Below are positions 9,823 through 21,762 of a DNA stretch of 64,000 nt, in pieces. Below the pieces are notes generated by a model. It worked only from the letters and a program-made list of their open reading frames with translations. It searched no databases and was not told where the DNA came from. Source of the stretch: Coccinella septempunctata (lineage: Eukaryota > Arthropoda > Insecta > Coleoptera > Coccinellidae); the NCBI RefSeq assembly GCF_907165205.1, contig NC_058191.1, positions 3,598,501 to 3,662,500 on the forward strand. Direction: 5' to 3'. Both the position numbers and the translations under genes were made by a program. Position 1 is the stretch's first letter. Each line of letters starts with the position of its first letter.

Positions 9823-10060
9823 CAGGGTTACCCATTTTATTTTAGAAGATTCCCTGAAATAACTCCTTGACATGAGAATGAATCAAAAAATGTTTCTAAT
9901 GAAAGTTTCTTGGTCATCAGGAGGACATCGAATGCAGACATTTATTCTGAGATTCAGTTCAATATCGAGAAATGTCAAATAATGACATTTCATAGATAGA
10001 AAGTAAAGAATTTACTTATCGGACAGCTATTGAAGCTTCTGATTATGTAGTGATTTCTCT
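9823..10060 (+). mobile_element. orphan left terminus of a CAGGGT element
   Basis: TATA followed by CAGGGTTACCC matches the termini shared by several MITEs here. No matching right end was found downstream, so it is probably a truncated copy and its extent is a guess. Confidence 0.35.
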
Positions 10061-10079
10061 TGGATAGAAAGTTTGACTT

Positions 10080-10620
10080 CGTTGAGCTGGTTCAATCTTT
10101 AATGGAAAGGGCTCTCAGAATGCTGAGAATTTTGAATGGCTTCAATAATATCCAGGCAATTAAGCTAGTAAATAACTCATGTGAGATCTATTCTGTAAAA
10201 TGATACTAGATTATGGTCACCAATCACCACTGTGTGATAAACACATAAACAACTTAGATAGAGTGCAGAAAAATTCCTTAGAAGGATTGCTTTCAAGCCG
10301 AAAATATAACTACATAATAATAATTAATTGAAATGATCTTTATGTTCATTCATTCACTTTCAAAAACTCATTCTAAGAAGAAAGAACTTTGATTTGATAT
10401 TCATTTACAAAGAATTGAATTTATTACACGGATTTTACCTTGATAGATTTGGACTTAGTGGCAATACACTCACGCTCAGAAAGAGGAAACAATTTTTCAT
10501 TAACTCTTGTCCCATAAATTATAGTTTTCACTTTTCTGTGGATAGAACCCTAAGAGAAGTGAATAGCCGAGATTTATGGAAAGCTTTTGAGAAATGTCCA
10601 TATATGAATGAAGAATAATT
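10080..10620 (+). pseudogene. LINE reverse transcriptase thumb-region relic
   Basis: Across frames, 10130-10310 encodes fragments like NGFNNIQAIKLV, ILDYGHQSPLC and INNLDRVQKN, matching the pattern after the catalytic domain of jockey/CR1-type enzymes (VRSxLEYGS then xxINxLExVQxxFLR). The open frame at 10394-10618 could be the C-terminal tail (YKELNLLHGF). Stops separate the pieces. Dead fragment, clade uncertain. Confidence 0.5.
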
Positions 10621-12110
10621 GTTTACAATTCAACATTTTAAAGCTTATTATTTATATTCAGTTTTCGTTCGATTATCAGGAATTTTATAATTGTAAAATG
10701 GTTTGTAAAGTTTGATTAAATCAATAAATAAAGCTGTCTGATTTTTCAAATTCGCTTCTTTATCCAGTTTTCATGTTGGACTTATTCTTCAGTCACATAA
10801 AGAAACCTTTATCGGCAGTTTACCATAAACGAATATTTGTGACTAGCCGTCTCTAGTAGAGCACTTTTAGACGTGTGTATTTTCAACAACCACCATGCTG
10901 AAATAGATTCACATTTGATTTGTATATCTAATTGAGGAATATTTCTCAGCACAAATCTCACGAAATCACAATTTTTCCTATGGCACACATTTGTTACTCT
11001 TCTCAATCGATTTGTGTTTCACACAACATAGATTGTTCATATGGACCCTCCTTCCAATTATTATTCTTTCGACATTGATCAGTGTCATTGATCCAAACCA
11101 ACAGAGACAGCTGGTCGAAACGTACAACAATTAACAAATTCCAACTGGTTTTTTCTTCTCTCGAAACACGAACCCAAACCGATCGTCCGAAAAAACATTA
11201 CGTAATGAAGTGATTATTCAAGATATCCCCCATTTGGTCGAACCTTCTTTATGTAACGACTTCGAAAATGACATTACATCAGATAAAAATAGTTGAACAT
11301 AAATATTGGGCATGGAAATTCGTCGCATATTTTGTCTAATTTGTTCAGAGGTGGACATCGTAAATGACGTAGGTATAAGGAAACGATGTGTGCAGGGTAT
11401 CCCAAATTGCTTGATTTTGGCTGTTTCTGGTACTTCTAGAGTGGATAGGTGAAAACGTTGAAAAGAGTCCTGGGAGTCTCTTGCGGAAAAGTATCACTTT
11501 CCACACTTGTTAGGAAAATAACTATTTCAAATTATAAGTATTTAGGAGATGTGATGGGAAATTTATGAAGATTTATTTTTGTTATCACTATCGTTTAATA
11601 GTGATGAAGGATTAAAGGAAGGATCAGACTCAGAAATTAATTGATTCTTATGGGCTATGTGATCATAACCTTCAGATAAAATTTGTGAATATTTCCTTCT
11701 TTTTGCAACAGAAACATAAGATGGGGAATTAAAAGAGGATTGTGCAAATAGTTAAGTTTATTGCTTTTGACCAGAAATGAAACTCATGGATTTTTGTTGA
11801 TTAAAAAAACAAAATTGGAATCAAAAATTCCCTTTTACTTTACGAAATAAGATACATTCTCTAGGGCAATGAGTTTATTTATTCCTCTTTGTCTACTGAA
11901 TTCTGAAAAATATCTATCTGTATGAGTGTTTATTTTTACAGAAAATGCAAAATGGGTTACTTCTTGAAGAGTATTTTACCTCTTCATGTCCATTTCCACA
12001 ATTCTTACATGTTTTTTTCTCATAAAATTATTTTTAGAATGTCCAAATCTCAAGGAATTGAAACATTGTATAACTGGAGGGATATTAATAACATTGGTTT
12101 TTCTTTTAAT
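10621..12110. other. unassigned intergenic DNA
   Basis: AT-rich. No gene, RNA gene or clear repeat recognised; short open frames only. Confidence 0.55.
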
Positions 12111-12117
12111 AGCTGCA

Positions 12118-12815
12118 GACCATTTCACTCTGTATAGTACGAATATGTGGGGTTATGACGCTTCTCAAAACATTTTTGGGTTTGAAATCAACGCTATGTT
12201 GCCCGTTCTACGTAAAAGTTTCTGTTATTACCTACGTATTTCATCACAATGTCGAATCTCTTCGGAACATATGTGACGAACATAATTGAAGTTTATATAA
12301 AGTGATTGAAGGCATACCAAATCCAGTTATTTGCATGGAAAATACAAGAGATCAGTATAATATCATAAAATGCACTAGCTTGAGGAGAGTTAATGTTCGT
12401 TAAATTCTTTGGCTTAAGTTTGAATACGTTACATCAGTTGTAGATTTCAAAAATATTAACCCGAAGATGAAATGCATATGATGAAGTGGTAGGGAAAAGG
12501 TATCTTCCGAAGGAATTAACAGATAATTACAAGAATGTTAAATTCTTCTACACAAATCATCTTGCATCACTATAAGTAAAAGAAATTAAAGGAAGTTTCA
12601 AGTCAAGATGTTCAAGAAAAATGTTGAGAAAACTTTTAGACAACCACTAACGCGCGATGACAGTTGTCTCCATAGGGCGGCTTTAAAACTCAAAAATGTT
12701 TTTGACAAGCGTCATAACCTCACATTTTCCTACTTTACAAAGTGGGATTTGACGAATGTGTCAAATTTCCATGGCCAACAGACTGCTTTTATGAATGTGA
12801 ATTCATATATTCAAT
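12118..12815. repeat. rearranged copy of the 1.2-kb TIR transposon family
   Basis: 12118-12606 matches 45455-45935 in the same orientation (markers: TTTCACTCTGTATAGTACGA, GTTGCCCGTTCTACGTAAAA, CATCAGTTGTAGATTTC). 12685-12815 matches the same family's terminal region in the opposite orientation (CAAGCGTCATAACC, AAATTTCCATGGCCAAC). The left terminus and the central half are missing. It is therefore a foldback derivative or a deleted copy; no coding capacity. Confidence 0.7.
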
Positions 12816-12859
12816 TCGAACTGTCATCATCATATCGCTGCAAGAACAAAAGCTAGACT

Positions 12860-13610
12860 TTCAATAATTGATGTGGAATGCTCAAGATAGACAAAAACTC
12901 GCAGAAATCATCGCCAACTTTCACTAGAACACCGCACCCGAGAAAGAAAATGAGCGAAACGGATATACTGTAGCCTCTCTGCACTTTCATTCAGATCCAA
13001 TCTGAAACAACCTTCTTGAGCAGAGGAACAATGATCGTTCTATCAGCCCTTTCCCTAGCTCCGTTTAAACAGCGTCAAATGCTCCGTCTCCGAAAATTCA
13101 TTATTCCCAGTTTCTCAACGTCAGGATTTATTTGCCCCTTCGCTCGGATGAAAGACTACCTTCACCTTTGAAAAGTGAAATCCGTAATCACGAAGTGACA
13201 AGAGCGAACGGACGACCAAAGCGGCGTGGAAAATCGACGAAATTAATTGCCACGCCGATAAATAGGAGAAAGAAAATTACAACCTTCCCAACAGGGTAAT
13301 GATGGTGAAAGGTTGTTCGATTAATTTCCTTTGTGTGGAATTTCGCGCGTTCTTTAGAATTATTTTTTTGAGATGGAATATTTCGGCTTCAACGTGTTTT
13401 TCAACGTAAGAAAGCTCTCGGATATCGAAAAAAGTTTCGAGTTGATATCTTTCGATTAGCCAGAGCCTTAAAAATGTTTCAGTCGGTTTCAGTCAATGAA
13501 GATTGGCGAGCCAGTAAAATCATGTACCATTGGAACAATTTCGCCAGTTAATAAACCAACTTCTGTGATGTGGAATTCAGATCGTTCCTTATATTAAAAA
13601 TAATGCAATA
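12860..13610. other. non-repetitive intergenic DNA, less AT-rich
   Basis: 12950-13300 has higher GC than the surroundings and no detected repeat or open frame. It contains an ATTAATTGCC homeodomain-like site. It could be a conserved regulatory region, but nothing visible proves that. Confidence 0.3.
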
Positions 13611-13929
13611 TATACTCCATTCAGATTTATTTTAGCAGTCGGTTGGCCATGAAATAATTTTCTCAAGTTTTTGTAACTAGAACGGAGTAATGTTGGCACT
13701 CATGAAATGTCGTTAATGTCATAACGCCGTTGCCACAACTAATATCAATTTTTATTACGAAAATGCTGAAAGTGATTGAAAAAAAAAAGACAGGGTTTCA
13801 GTGCAATTTAGAATTCAGGTCCGCTCATTCAAATAGTTATACCCTGCGATATTCTAAAATCCACAATACGTCAGACGGTAGCGAACATATTCAATGTAAG
13901 AGAATTTATACAGGGTGGCCATTTGAAGA

Positions 13930-15411
13930 GAAAGATCAGTCAAGTCTCTGAAAAATGGAAAATCCCCTGGCCCAGGTGATATCTACGCCGAATTAGTCAA
14001 AGCTGGAACGAAAAAATTATATGAACACCTCAGAAAACTATTTACTGACTGCATAAATGGTGCACAGGTACCAAGTGAATGGAAGACCTCTATTATGTCA
14101 GCTATCCACAAGAAGGGCAGCAAGGATCTTTGCGAGAATTACAGAGGAATTGCTGTAACCAGTACAGTCAGCAGAATGTATGGTAAACTCCTGAGGAATA
14201 AAATAGATCAAGAATACCAAGACTATGAGGCAGAAGAACAAGCTGGCTTCAGAGTAGGACGATCCACAGTTGACCATTTATATTGCATAACGCAAGTTAT
14301 TGAGAAGAAGACAGCAACCAACCAAGAAGTGCATTTACTTTATGTGGACCTACAGAAGGCATTCGATAGTGTCCCTCACAGTAAGCTATGGCCAACATTA
14401 CAGCAAACAAATATTCGATATGGACTTATCAAAGCAGTTCAAAATTTATACACGGACGCAAAGACAAGGATCAAAGTGGGAAACAAAATTTCTCAGGGAT
14501 TTACTCCTACTAAGGGACTGAAACAGGGGTGCTGCCTGTCGCCGACGCTTTTTAGAATATACTTAGAGCAAGCTCTCAAAATGTGGAAGAAAAAATGTAG
14601 TGGCATGGGAATCCCTCTTAATGATGAAACAACATTATACACGCTCTGCTTTGCAGACGATCAAATCCTGATAGCACAAGATCAAGACGACCTGAACTAT
14701 ATGACGAGAAAATTAGTAGAGGAATACAAGAAATGGGGCCTCGAAGTGAACGTTAAAAAGACGGAATCTATGTGTATTGGAGGGACACCACAGAACATCA
14801 CATTAGAGGATGGAACACAAATTTCTCATTGCACCGAATATAGATACCTTGGTATGAAGCTGACGCATGATGGGACACTGGACGCTGCTATAAAGGACAG
14901 AAATGTTCAAGGGAGAAAGGCGATATCCATGATGAATGGCATCCTGTGGGATCAATCAATATCCAAAAGCAACAAACATCGCATATACAATACCATACTA
15001 AAGAGCATAGTGACTTATGGAAGCGAGGACTGGCAGATGAAACAAAGATCTGAAAAGATGTTGCTGGCAACAGAAATGGATTTCTGGCGACGATCTGCGG
15101 GCATATCTAGAAGGGATCGTGTGCGAAATGAAAGAGTTCGAGAGATAATGGGATCAAAACATACCATAACTGATGACATAAAGACGAAGCAATTGATATG
15201 GTATGGCCACGTACAGAGGATGCCTGATAACAGATTACCCAAACAGATTTTAACATGGACGCCACAAGGCAGAAGGAGAAGAGGTCGACCAAGGAAGAGC
15301 TGGAGAGAGGGGATCGATAAGGAAATGGAGGAAAGAGAGCTCCCCGAAAACCTATGGTTGAATAGAGAGGAATGGCGGTTAGGAGTCGGAAAGCGTCGGA
15401 GAACGCTCTAA
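13930..15411 (+). CDS. partial RTE-like reverse transcriptase, frame open
   Basis: The frame is open from the truncation point to a TAA at 15409-15411; the first ATG is at 14095, giving 438 residues. Motifs in order: LKNGKSPGPGDIYAEL, NYRGIAVTS, GFRVGRSTVDH, LLYVDLQKAFDSVP, GLKQGCCLSPTLF, the catalytic CFADD, KWGLEVNVKKTE and YRYLGMKLTHDG. The C-terminal tail has W..GHVQRM and RRRRGRPRKSW, basic motifs usual in RTE-like proteins. The endonuclease and the first RT segments are gone, so the copy cannot transpose. The long open frame indicates a fairly recent insertion. RTE clade assignment is by pattern only. Confidence 0.85.
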   Translation, partial: ERSVKSLKNGKSPGPGDIYAELVKAGTKKLYEHLRKLFTDCINGAQVPSEWKTSIMSAIHKKGSKDLCENYRGIAVTSTVSRMYGKLLRNKIDQEYQDYEAEEQAGFRVGRSTVDHLYCITQVIEKKTATNQEVHLLYVDLQKAFDSVPHSKLWPTLQQTNIRYGLIKAVQNLYTDAKTRIKVGNKISQGFTPTKGLKQGCCLSPTLFRIYLEQALKMWKKKCSGMGIPLNDETTLYTLCFADDQILIAQDQDDLNYMTRKLVEEYKKWGLEVNVKKTESMCIGGTPQNITLEDGTQISHCTEYRYLGMKLTHDGTLDAAIKDRNVQGRKAISMMNGILWDQSISKSNKHRIYNTILKSIVTYGSEDWQMKQRSEKMLLATEMDFWRRSAGISRRDRVRNERVREIMGSKHTITDDIKTKQLIWYGHVQRMPDNRLPKQILTWTPQGRRRRGRPRKSWREGIDKEMEERELPENLWLNREEWRLGVGKRRRTL

Positions 15412-15416
15412 AACCG

Positions 15417-15433
15417 ATATATATATATATATA
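15417..15433 (+). repeat. (AT)n tail of the RTE-like LINE
   Basis: 17 bp of alternating A and T immediately before the 3' target-site copy; it is the element's own tail, not an independent microsatellite. Confidence 0.8.
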
Positions 15434-17120
15434 CGGCCATTTGAAAACGAAACAGACGAGATTAAAGACGAAATAAATTTTTTCGATAGAAATGCTCGGA
15501 CAGGTCGATTTCTGTTTCGAGGGGGACAACTTAAGATGTAAGTTACGGACGCATAGCGCCTCAACCCTTGCTACTACAACCCTCACCCCCAATTTTTGAA
15601 TAGGGAAGATGGGGTGAGTGATACCTCATTTGAAAGATATTTTTATACTGATTTCAGCACAGTAATTGTTTTTTCATTTTATGCATTAGTTCTCGAAATA
15701 TTCTTAACTAAGTATTCGAAAATGAAGTGGTGTTTTCATGGCACTTGTAGTGTTTTTTTTGTGAAATATCGACATTTTGAGCTTCGAAACAACCATGACC
15801 GTGGCTTCCTTCCTCCAATCCACTGACATAGAAATCTTTAATCAAGATGTCGAAAAAACAAAACGTATTGCGAAGGAGCTCAACTCAATCTAAATTATCT
15901 TCGATATAATTTGCAGTATTTCCAATAACATGCGGTGACACTTGATCGATAGAAATCTCCAAAAAGTCCAAATACGTACATATCTCTACTCAGATTACCA
16001 GGTGAGAAAATCAAATCATTAATGATGCCACAGAAATATTCCAGTCCCAATTCGTGAAACGATTTCCGACTTAATTATGAAGTGTTTTCTTCAATCAACT
16101 TGTGGCTTCAAAAAAAGCCATAGTCATGGTTGTTTTGAAGCTCAAAATGTCGATTTTTCACGAAAAAACACTACAAGTGCCATGAAAACACCACTTCATT
16201 TTCAAATGCTTAGTTGAGAATATTTCGAGAACTACTGCATAAAATGAAAAAACAATTACTGTGCTGAAATCAGTAAAAAATACCTTTCAAATGAGGTATG
16301 ACTCACCCCATCTTCCCTATTCAAAAATTGGGGGTGAGGGTTGTAGTAGCAAGGGTTGAAGCGCTATGCGCCCGTAACCTCCATCTTAAGTTGTCCCCCT
16401 CGAAACAGAAATCGACCTGTCCGAGCATTTCTATCGAAAAAATTTATTTCGTCTGTAATCTCGTCTGTTTCGTTTTCAAATGGCCACCCTGTATAATGTT
16501 TCATCTGAATCTAAACGACTTATATTTCAGCTGAATGTTTCCACAATCAGAAAGATTGTGAATGAAGAGGATGACAATAAAGAATTTCCTTCTATTGAGA
16601 GACCCAAAAAAGAGTAGCATTTGAGAATTTTATGTTTGAGTGAATTAATGCGAAAAGTTCACTACAGGATTTTCGATTAATGTCATCGTAGAATAAGTTC
16701 CTGAAAATTGATTTTTCTATTTTTCATTTCACTTGTCCTATACATTGTAAATGTCTCAAGGAACCAATTAATACCTAATTATTATTATTATATCAATGCA
16801 TTAAGATGAACAGCCACAAATACGCGCCAGTTGTCCTGTTAATTGTTTATTCATGTGAAATTTTTGTTCAGAGGTGAAGTTCATCTTGACTTGAAACTTC
16901 CTTTGATTCCTTTTACTCATATTGATGCAAGATGACTTTTGTTGAAGAATTTAACATTCTTGTAATCATCTGTTAATTCCTTCGGGAGATACCTAGTCCC
17001 AACCACTGCATCATTTGCATTCCATCTTCGGGTTAATATTTTTGAAATCTACAACTGATGTAACGTATTTAAACTTTAGACAAAGAAGATAACGAAAAAT
17101 AACTATCCTCAAGCTAGTGC

Positions 17121-17535
17121 ATATTTATTTTTATTTTATTTATTCATTTATTCATAAAAGAACATAAACAGGCAAACTAATGCCCAAAATAATGTTCACA
17201 ATGTAGTATTCAATTTACGAAAGTACATAATACATAACCCGAAAAAAACTACACAGAAAAAGAATATTGAATTCCTAAGTTACCAATTTATCATTTATAC
17301 TATATTAAATTATACCCAAAGTAATTTAACTCCCAATATATCGTACAATTAGAATAAGGGGTTATGGGAATGGATGAAAAAATTATACCTAGATATGGTA
17401 ACACAGATCTACAAAAGATGGAAGAAAACAGTGAAGTAGAAAACACATAAAAACATTATCAATTAGGGGTCTCCCGGAAATGGCAACTCAAACATTTTTT
17501 AACATTTTTGTGGCCGATTACATCCACCAAATCTT
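17121..17535 (-). mobile_element. insert with a LINE/SINE-like 3' end
   Basis: This block is extra relative to the uninterrupted family copy (break near GTGCATATT, resuming at about 17536 ATATTATGATAATATACTG). Its left edge, read on the minus strand, ends in AATAAATGAATAAATAAAA preceded by TTGCCTGTTTATGTTC, a typical retrotransposon 3' end. No coding frame. A short ATATT duplication is possible. Confidence 0.5.
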
Positions 17536-17929
17536 TAAAACAATTACAGTATATTATGATAATATACTGATCTCTTGTATTTTCCATGTAAATAACTAAC
17601 TGGATTTGGTATGCCTTCAATCAGTATGTATAAACTTCAATTATGTTCGTCACATATTTTCCGAAGAGATTCGTCATTGTGATAAAATACTTAATAACAG
17701 AAACTTTCACGCAGAACGGGCAACATAACGTTGATTTAAAACCCAAAAATGTTTTGACAAGCGTCATAACCCCACATTTTTGTACTATACAGAGTGAAAT
17801 GTGTCAAATTTCCATGGCCAACCGAGTGCTAAAATAAAAGTGAATGGAGTATAGCTAATGGAATCTTTTTTTATGTCATCTTTCAAAATCGATCCTAAAC
17901 TCACTGCTCGTCGACTGATTGATGTTTCT

Positions 17930-19615
17930 CATTCAATATGAAGCATAAATTACACATCTTTAGGACCTCAACTCCAGCTGTGGATGACATCTCTAATCCT
18001 TTCAATATGGATGAATTAAAAGCAGGAATCAAATCCAATATATCTCGAAAAACTGCAGGTTTTAGCTGGAGGTATTTATCTTGAGTTCATCAAGCATTGG
18101 GGCAAAACAGCGTTGTCTGGGTTATCATCTTTTTATAATAACATTCTAAATACTGGCAATTTTCCGAAAAGCGAAAGTCATAGGAATCTTAAAACGTGGA
18201 AAGAATCCTTCAATTCCCAATATTTATCGACCCATTAGTTTATTGAGAGTTCCTTTTAAAATTCTAGAGAGGCTTATTCTTTTTAGGATTGAATCGACTC
18301 TAGAAGACGCTTACCAAAATTGTCATATTGTCAAGAGGGTTTCAGGCAACATAGAAATTGTTGTGATTAGATTCTGAGCCTGACCACTTTCATTGAAGCA
18401 GGTTTCGATGACAAACTAAAAACTGAAACAGCATTTGTGGATTTATCTGCTGTATAAAGATGGTTCGCTTACTAGAAAACATGCTGTCAGATAGAAGGTT
18501 TCGTGTTTTTGTGTTGTAGTAATTTCAAAACTTTGAATAACGGTGTTCCACAAGGATCAATTTGAGCACCTCTTCTTTTCAATTTATATCTGTATGATAT
18601 CCCTAATACTTTTTCTGAGAAATTTATATGCGCTGATGATATTGCCCTCGCATTCCGTTATAGAGAATAATGTATCTATAGATTTAGAAATTTTGAGGAA
18701 TCACTTTTTCGCGTGGCGTTCGCGTCCCTACCCAAATAAAATCAAGGTTTCGTTTTCATTTGAATAATCATCGAAAATGTGGAAAATTGAGTGTAGTTTT
18801 CGGTGATTCTTTTTTGGAACATAACTTGAAGCCTATCTAGGAGTTGAGTGGGATTTCTTGCTGAATTGCCCATTTGGAAATTTTGCTAGGAAAAATAACT
18901 AGGAATAATATCCTGCATACACTAGCTGGTACTTCATGGGGTGCTCATGCAGCTACTCTTCGAACGGTAGCTTTGGTTTTTACGGCTGCTGAATATTGTT
19001 GCTCCGTTTGGGTTAATGTCCGAAAAATTTACCCACAGCTGAATCTTCCCATGAGAACTATAACTGGAATTATTAGATCTTCACCTATTCAATGGTTACC
19101 AATTTTTTCAAACATTCGTAGTCATACTGAGGTTATGAAATCCTGGAATATATTTCAATCCTTTCCGGTCTCATTTCTAATTTTGTCCTACATTCGAGAA
19201 AATACGATTCCAAGACTGAAGTCGCGTAAACCTTTATTGTCCAACTCTTTTCTTAATTCGAATATAAGGGACAAAGACTTTTGGCAGTCTGAATGGAATA
19301 GGTGCACTATTTTCAACAAATAACTAGTTACTGATCCCTCGAATAGAGTTCCTGGTTTTTATCTTCCCAGGAAAATATGGTGTATTCTGAATCGTATGAG
19401 AACAGGTCACGGACGTTGCAACAGTATGCTTTTCAGGTGGAATTCAGTTGAAAGCCCTATAGTTGGGATTGCAGGGAACCAGAAAAATCCATAAATCATC
19501 TGGTTAATCATTGTCCCATTTATAAATTTCAGGATAGTTTTAGGGCTATACATGCAGTTTCCGAATCTTTTTTTGAATTAGATTGTGAATTGCAGGTCAA
19601 TCTGATATATTGAAT
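17930..19615 (+). pseudogene. decayed jockey-like LINE ORF2
   Basis: Frames scattered over 1.7 kb encode PIYRPISLL, ILERLILFRIE, NNGVPQGSI followed by a stop, APLLFNLYLYDIPN, and the catalytic region as ICADDIALAFR. An open piece at 18874-19323 (VALVFTAAEYCCSVWVNV) is the thumb and C-terminal region. 19350-19600 ends with a Cys/His-rich tail (MRTGHGRCN, EKSINHLVNHCPIYKF) as in jockey relatives lacking RNase H. Many stops and frameshifts; no function expected. Much older than the element at 2388-7211. Confidence 0.8.
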
Positions 19616-19619
19616 CGAT

Positions 19620-20620
19620 TTTTTTTATTTTACAATCTGATTTTGTTTTCTCTCTATTTCAGATAGAAGTTTCTGGTATCTTTTTTTTCGAAGAAAGGGT
19701 AAATTTTTGCAGTGGAGATTCACTTCAATATAAAATATTTCAGCTTATTTCGAAACAAATTCATTTCTTACAATCCATTACACTCACAGAGAGAAAGAGT
19801 TTTTTTACTGGAGTTTTTCCCTATATGCTGTTGTATCATACACCACATTTTATAGTGCCCCGTTTACGCTATCCTCTGCTAAAACTGAATCTCATACACA
19901 TGCTTTATTTATTGTTTACTGTTAAAAATTATATATTATTGTATAAACTGTGATATGACTCGAGCACTTGATTCCAATCTATTCAAAACAGTGCTTGTAA
20001 GATGTGTTTGTTTTAGGTCTATAGACATATGAAGACAAAAGACTCAAAATCTTGAAAACGAATTTTTTTTTCAAAAAATATTTTATTTTTTCTTGGGTAT
20101 GCTCGCGGCCCCTAACGAAGGCTCGCCATAATCGCTGACTTAACAGACCGAATATTCATGCAGGTGATAAATTTACATTCTGGCGCAAAAAGTCCAATGA
20201 GGCAGCTGATCGTTTCACCTGCTAAGGATGATTCAGTAAATTCAGTTCCATTCCATTAGCAATACCTCTTAATTGATGATTATAGGCAGTTGGTTACCAA
20301 CATCTTAGATTGTTCAAGAATGTTTCATTTTTACATTTTGGGGAATCTATTGAGCAGGTCATTTTTTCCAATGCAGATATCTTTGAAAACGTAACTATCT
20401 TCATATATCTTCTCCATTCCATGATATTTTAGTGGGCAAACAAACCATTATTGTTGTCATTCTTCTTGTGAAAATAACTCAGAAATCATTTAAATAATTT
20501 AGTTCTTTTTCGAAGTATTCTTTCAGAATTTGTGGTTGTGCCGTGAATTTTTAAGAGACTATATTGAAGGGTATATGGTGTAGTTTGAACTAGCATATCA
20601 GTTTTTCAACTTTCTTTTAT
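19620..20620. other. unassigned AT-rich DNA
   Basis: The first part may be the 3' UTR of the preceding LINE relic. Nothing else recognised. Confidence 0.5.
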
Positions 20621-20621
20621 A

Positions 20622-20886
20622 CAGGGTGATTTTCATCATGATTTCTGAAAATATCCGAAAATTCATGTCTCATCTATCTGGAGATCCATGTGGTCATCCC
20701 GTATACCACATTTCATGAAATTGTAATGATTCATTTGTCGAATGGAGCAATTTGATGATATGACCCAAAACTGAAAATCGCCTTTATCAATCAAACCAAC
20801 GGTGTGAAGACATCATGTGGGGTAATTTTGGAACCGCCACACCTATCACAGTATGAAGTATGTACAATTTACCAGGATTCCCCCTG
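20622..20886. mobile_element. short TIR element, CAGGG termini
   Basis: Starts TA-CAGGGTGATTTTC and ends GATTCCCCCTG-TATA. The inverted repeat is short and imperfect beyond the terminal CAGGG. Non-coding, about 265 bp. Confidence 0.5.
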
Positions 20887-20892
20887 TATATA

Positions 20893-21762
20893 CAGGGTGT
20901 TTTCAAATGTGAGGCTCTTTCTTGACAGAAGGTAGAACTCATCAAAATAAGTCGTTTTACCAAAAATTGTCTATATAAAATATCCAAGATGGCTGAGATA
21001 CAACCCCTAGAAAATCGACAATAGTTCATTGAATTTCAATTACGGGATTGTGAAAGGTGACTTCGGCATCGGAAAATCGAAACAAAACATAAACATATGG
21101 CTGGACAACGAATGGTTCAGTACCAAGTTCATCTGATTAAAGGCATCACGTCACTTGACAGAATAATTGTTGTATCGTGCAATTTGGGTGAAAAAAAATG
21201 TACAAAATCGAGGCAGTTTCTTGAAAGTGCTTATGTTAATTATGTTGAAAAAGTGCTATAATGTTTCCCCATTTTATCCCATTTTTACGACGATTGTTGG
21301 AATGTTTCAACTAGAAGATTGTGATATGCCCATTGTGAAAAAATTTGTGAATAATTTAGACGAATTTTATGGGTGAGATTTTTAAGTGATTTTTTTTTTT
21401 CACACTTGCGTCCTAAGTCTCTTCTGTCAGTTGTTATCGAAATGAGCCATTTCATAAAATTGTGTAAGTGAGAAGAATTCGGCAATCCTAAGTTTCCATT
21501 TTCATTACAACGCAAATATCGAACGTGCCAATATCCTAAACGAAACCACCTGGTCGAATCGATAAGTTTTTTCCATTGCTTTGCGATAATTCAGCTAACC
21601 AACGGTCTAGGATCGTATTAGGATCTATTTCAGTTATCATTCTCAATTTTTTTTTCAACTTTGTCATTTTGAAAGTTTTGAATAGGTGATTTTTAGTGAA
21701 ACGCTTCATTTTGGCCAGTTCTACCTTGTATTAAAAAAAACCTCACCTTCAAATACACCCTG
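20893..21762. mobile_element. 870-bp MITE with CAGGGTGT termini
   Basis: The left end CAGGGTGTTTTCAAATGTGA and the right end, reverse complement CAGGGTGTATTTGAAGGTGA, form imperfect terminal repeats of about 50 bp that also share AAGGTAGAACT. TA flanks on both sides. Its left end is only six bases from the preceding element, so one may have inserted next to the other. No transposase. Confidence 0.7.

Larger units (their letters stand above)
13928..15434 (+). mobile_element. 5'-truncated RTE-like LINE
   Basis: Bounded by an 11-bp duplication GGCCATTTGAA (13917-13927 and 15435-15445) created inside the left tip of the palindromic element. The 5' end starts in the middle of the reverse transcriptase gene, the usual 5' truncation. 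The 3' end is an (AT)n run rather than poly(A), as in RTE-type elements. Confidence 0.85.
13911..16491. mobile_element. large palindromic element (CAGGGTGGCC termini)
   Basis: Arms of about 390 bp: 15435-15825 is the near-exact reverse complement of 16105-16491, around a roughly 280-bp spacer. The left tip CAGGGTGGCCATTTGAA (13911-13927) is separated from its arm by a LINE. Both outer ends abut TATA, and the interrupted family copy continues on each side, proving insertion. Without the LINE it is about 1.06 kb. Non-coding. Opposite-strand transcripts would fold into long dsRNA, a potential small-RNA source. Confidence 0.88.
13615..17849 (-). mobile_element. 1.2-kb-family TIR transposon, minus orientation, expanded by nested inserts
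   Basis: The left end CTCCATTCAGATTTATTTTA at 13615 and the right end, ending GAATGGAG at 17849, are the terminal repeats of the family seen complete at 45408-46598. Both abut TATA. Family sequence is present at 13615-13910, 16492-17120 and 17536-17849; the rest is inserted material (13911-16491 and about 17121-17535). No transposase frame is present, so it is non-autonomous. TIR and TA target suggest the Tc1/mariner superfamily. Confidence 0.85.

Noticed and set aside
15107..15592. 161-residue minus-strand frame
   Set aside because: Antisense of the RTE-like LINE and the adjacent palindromic element.
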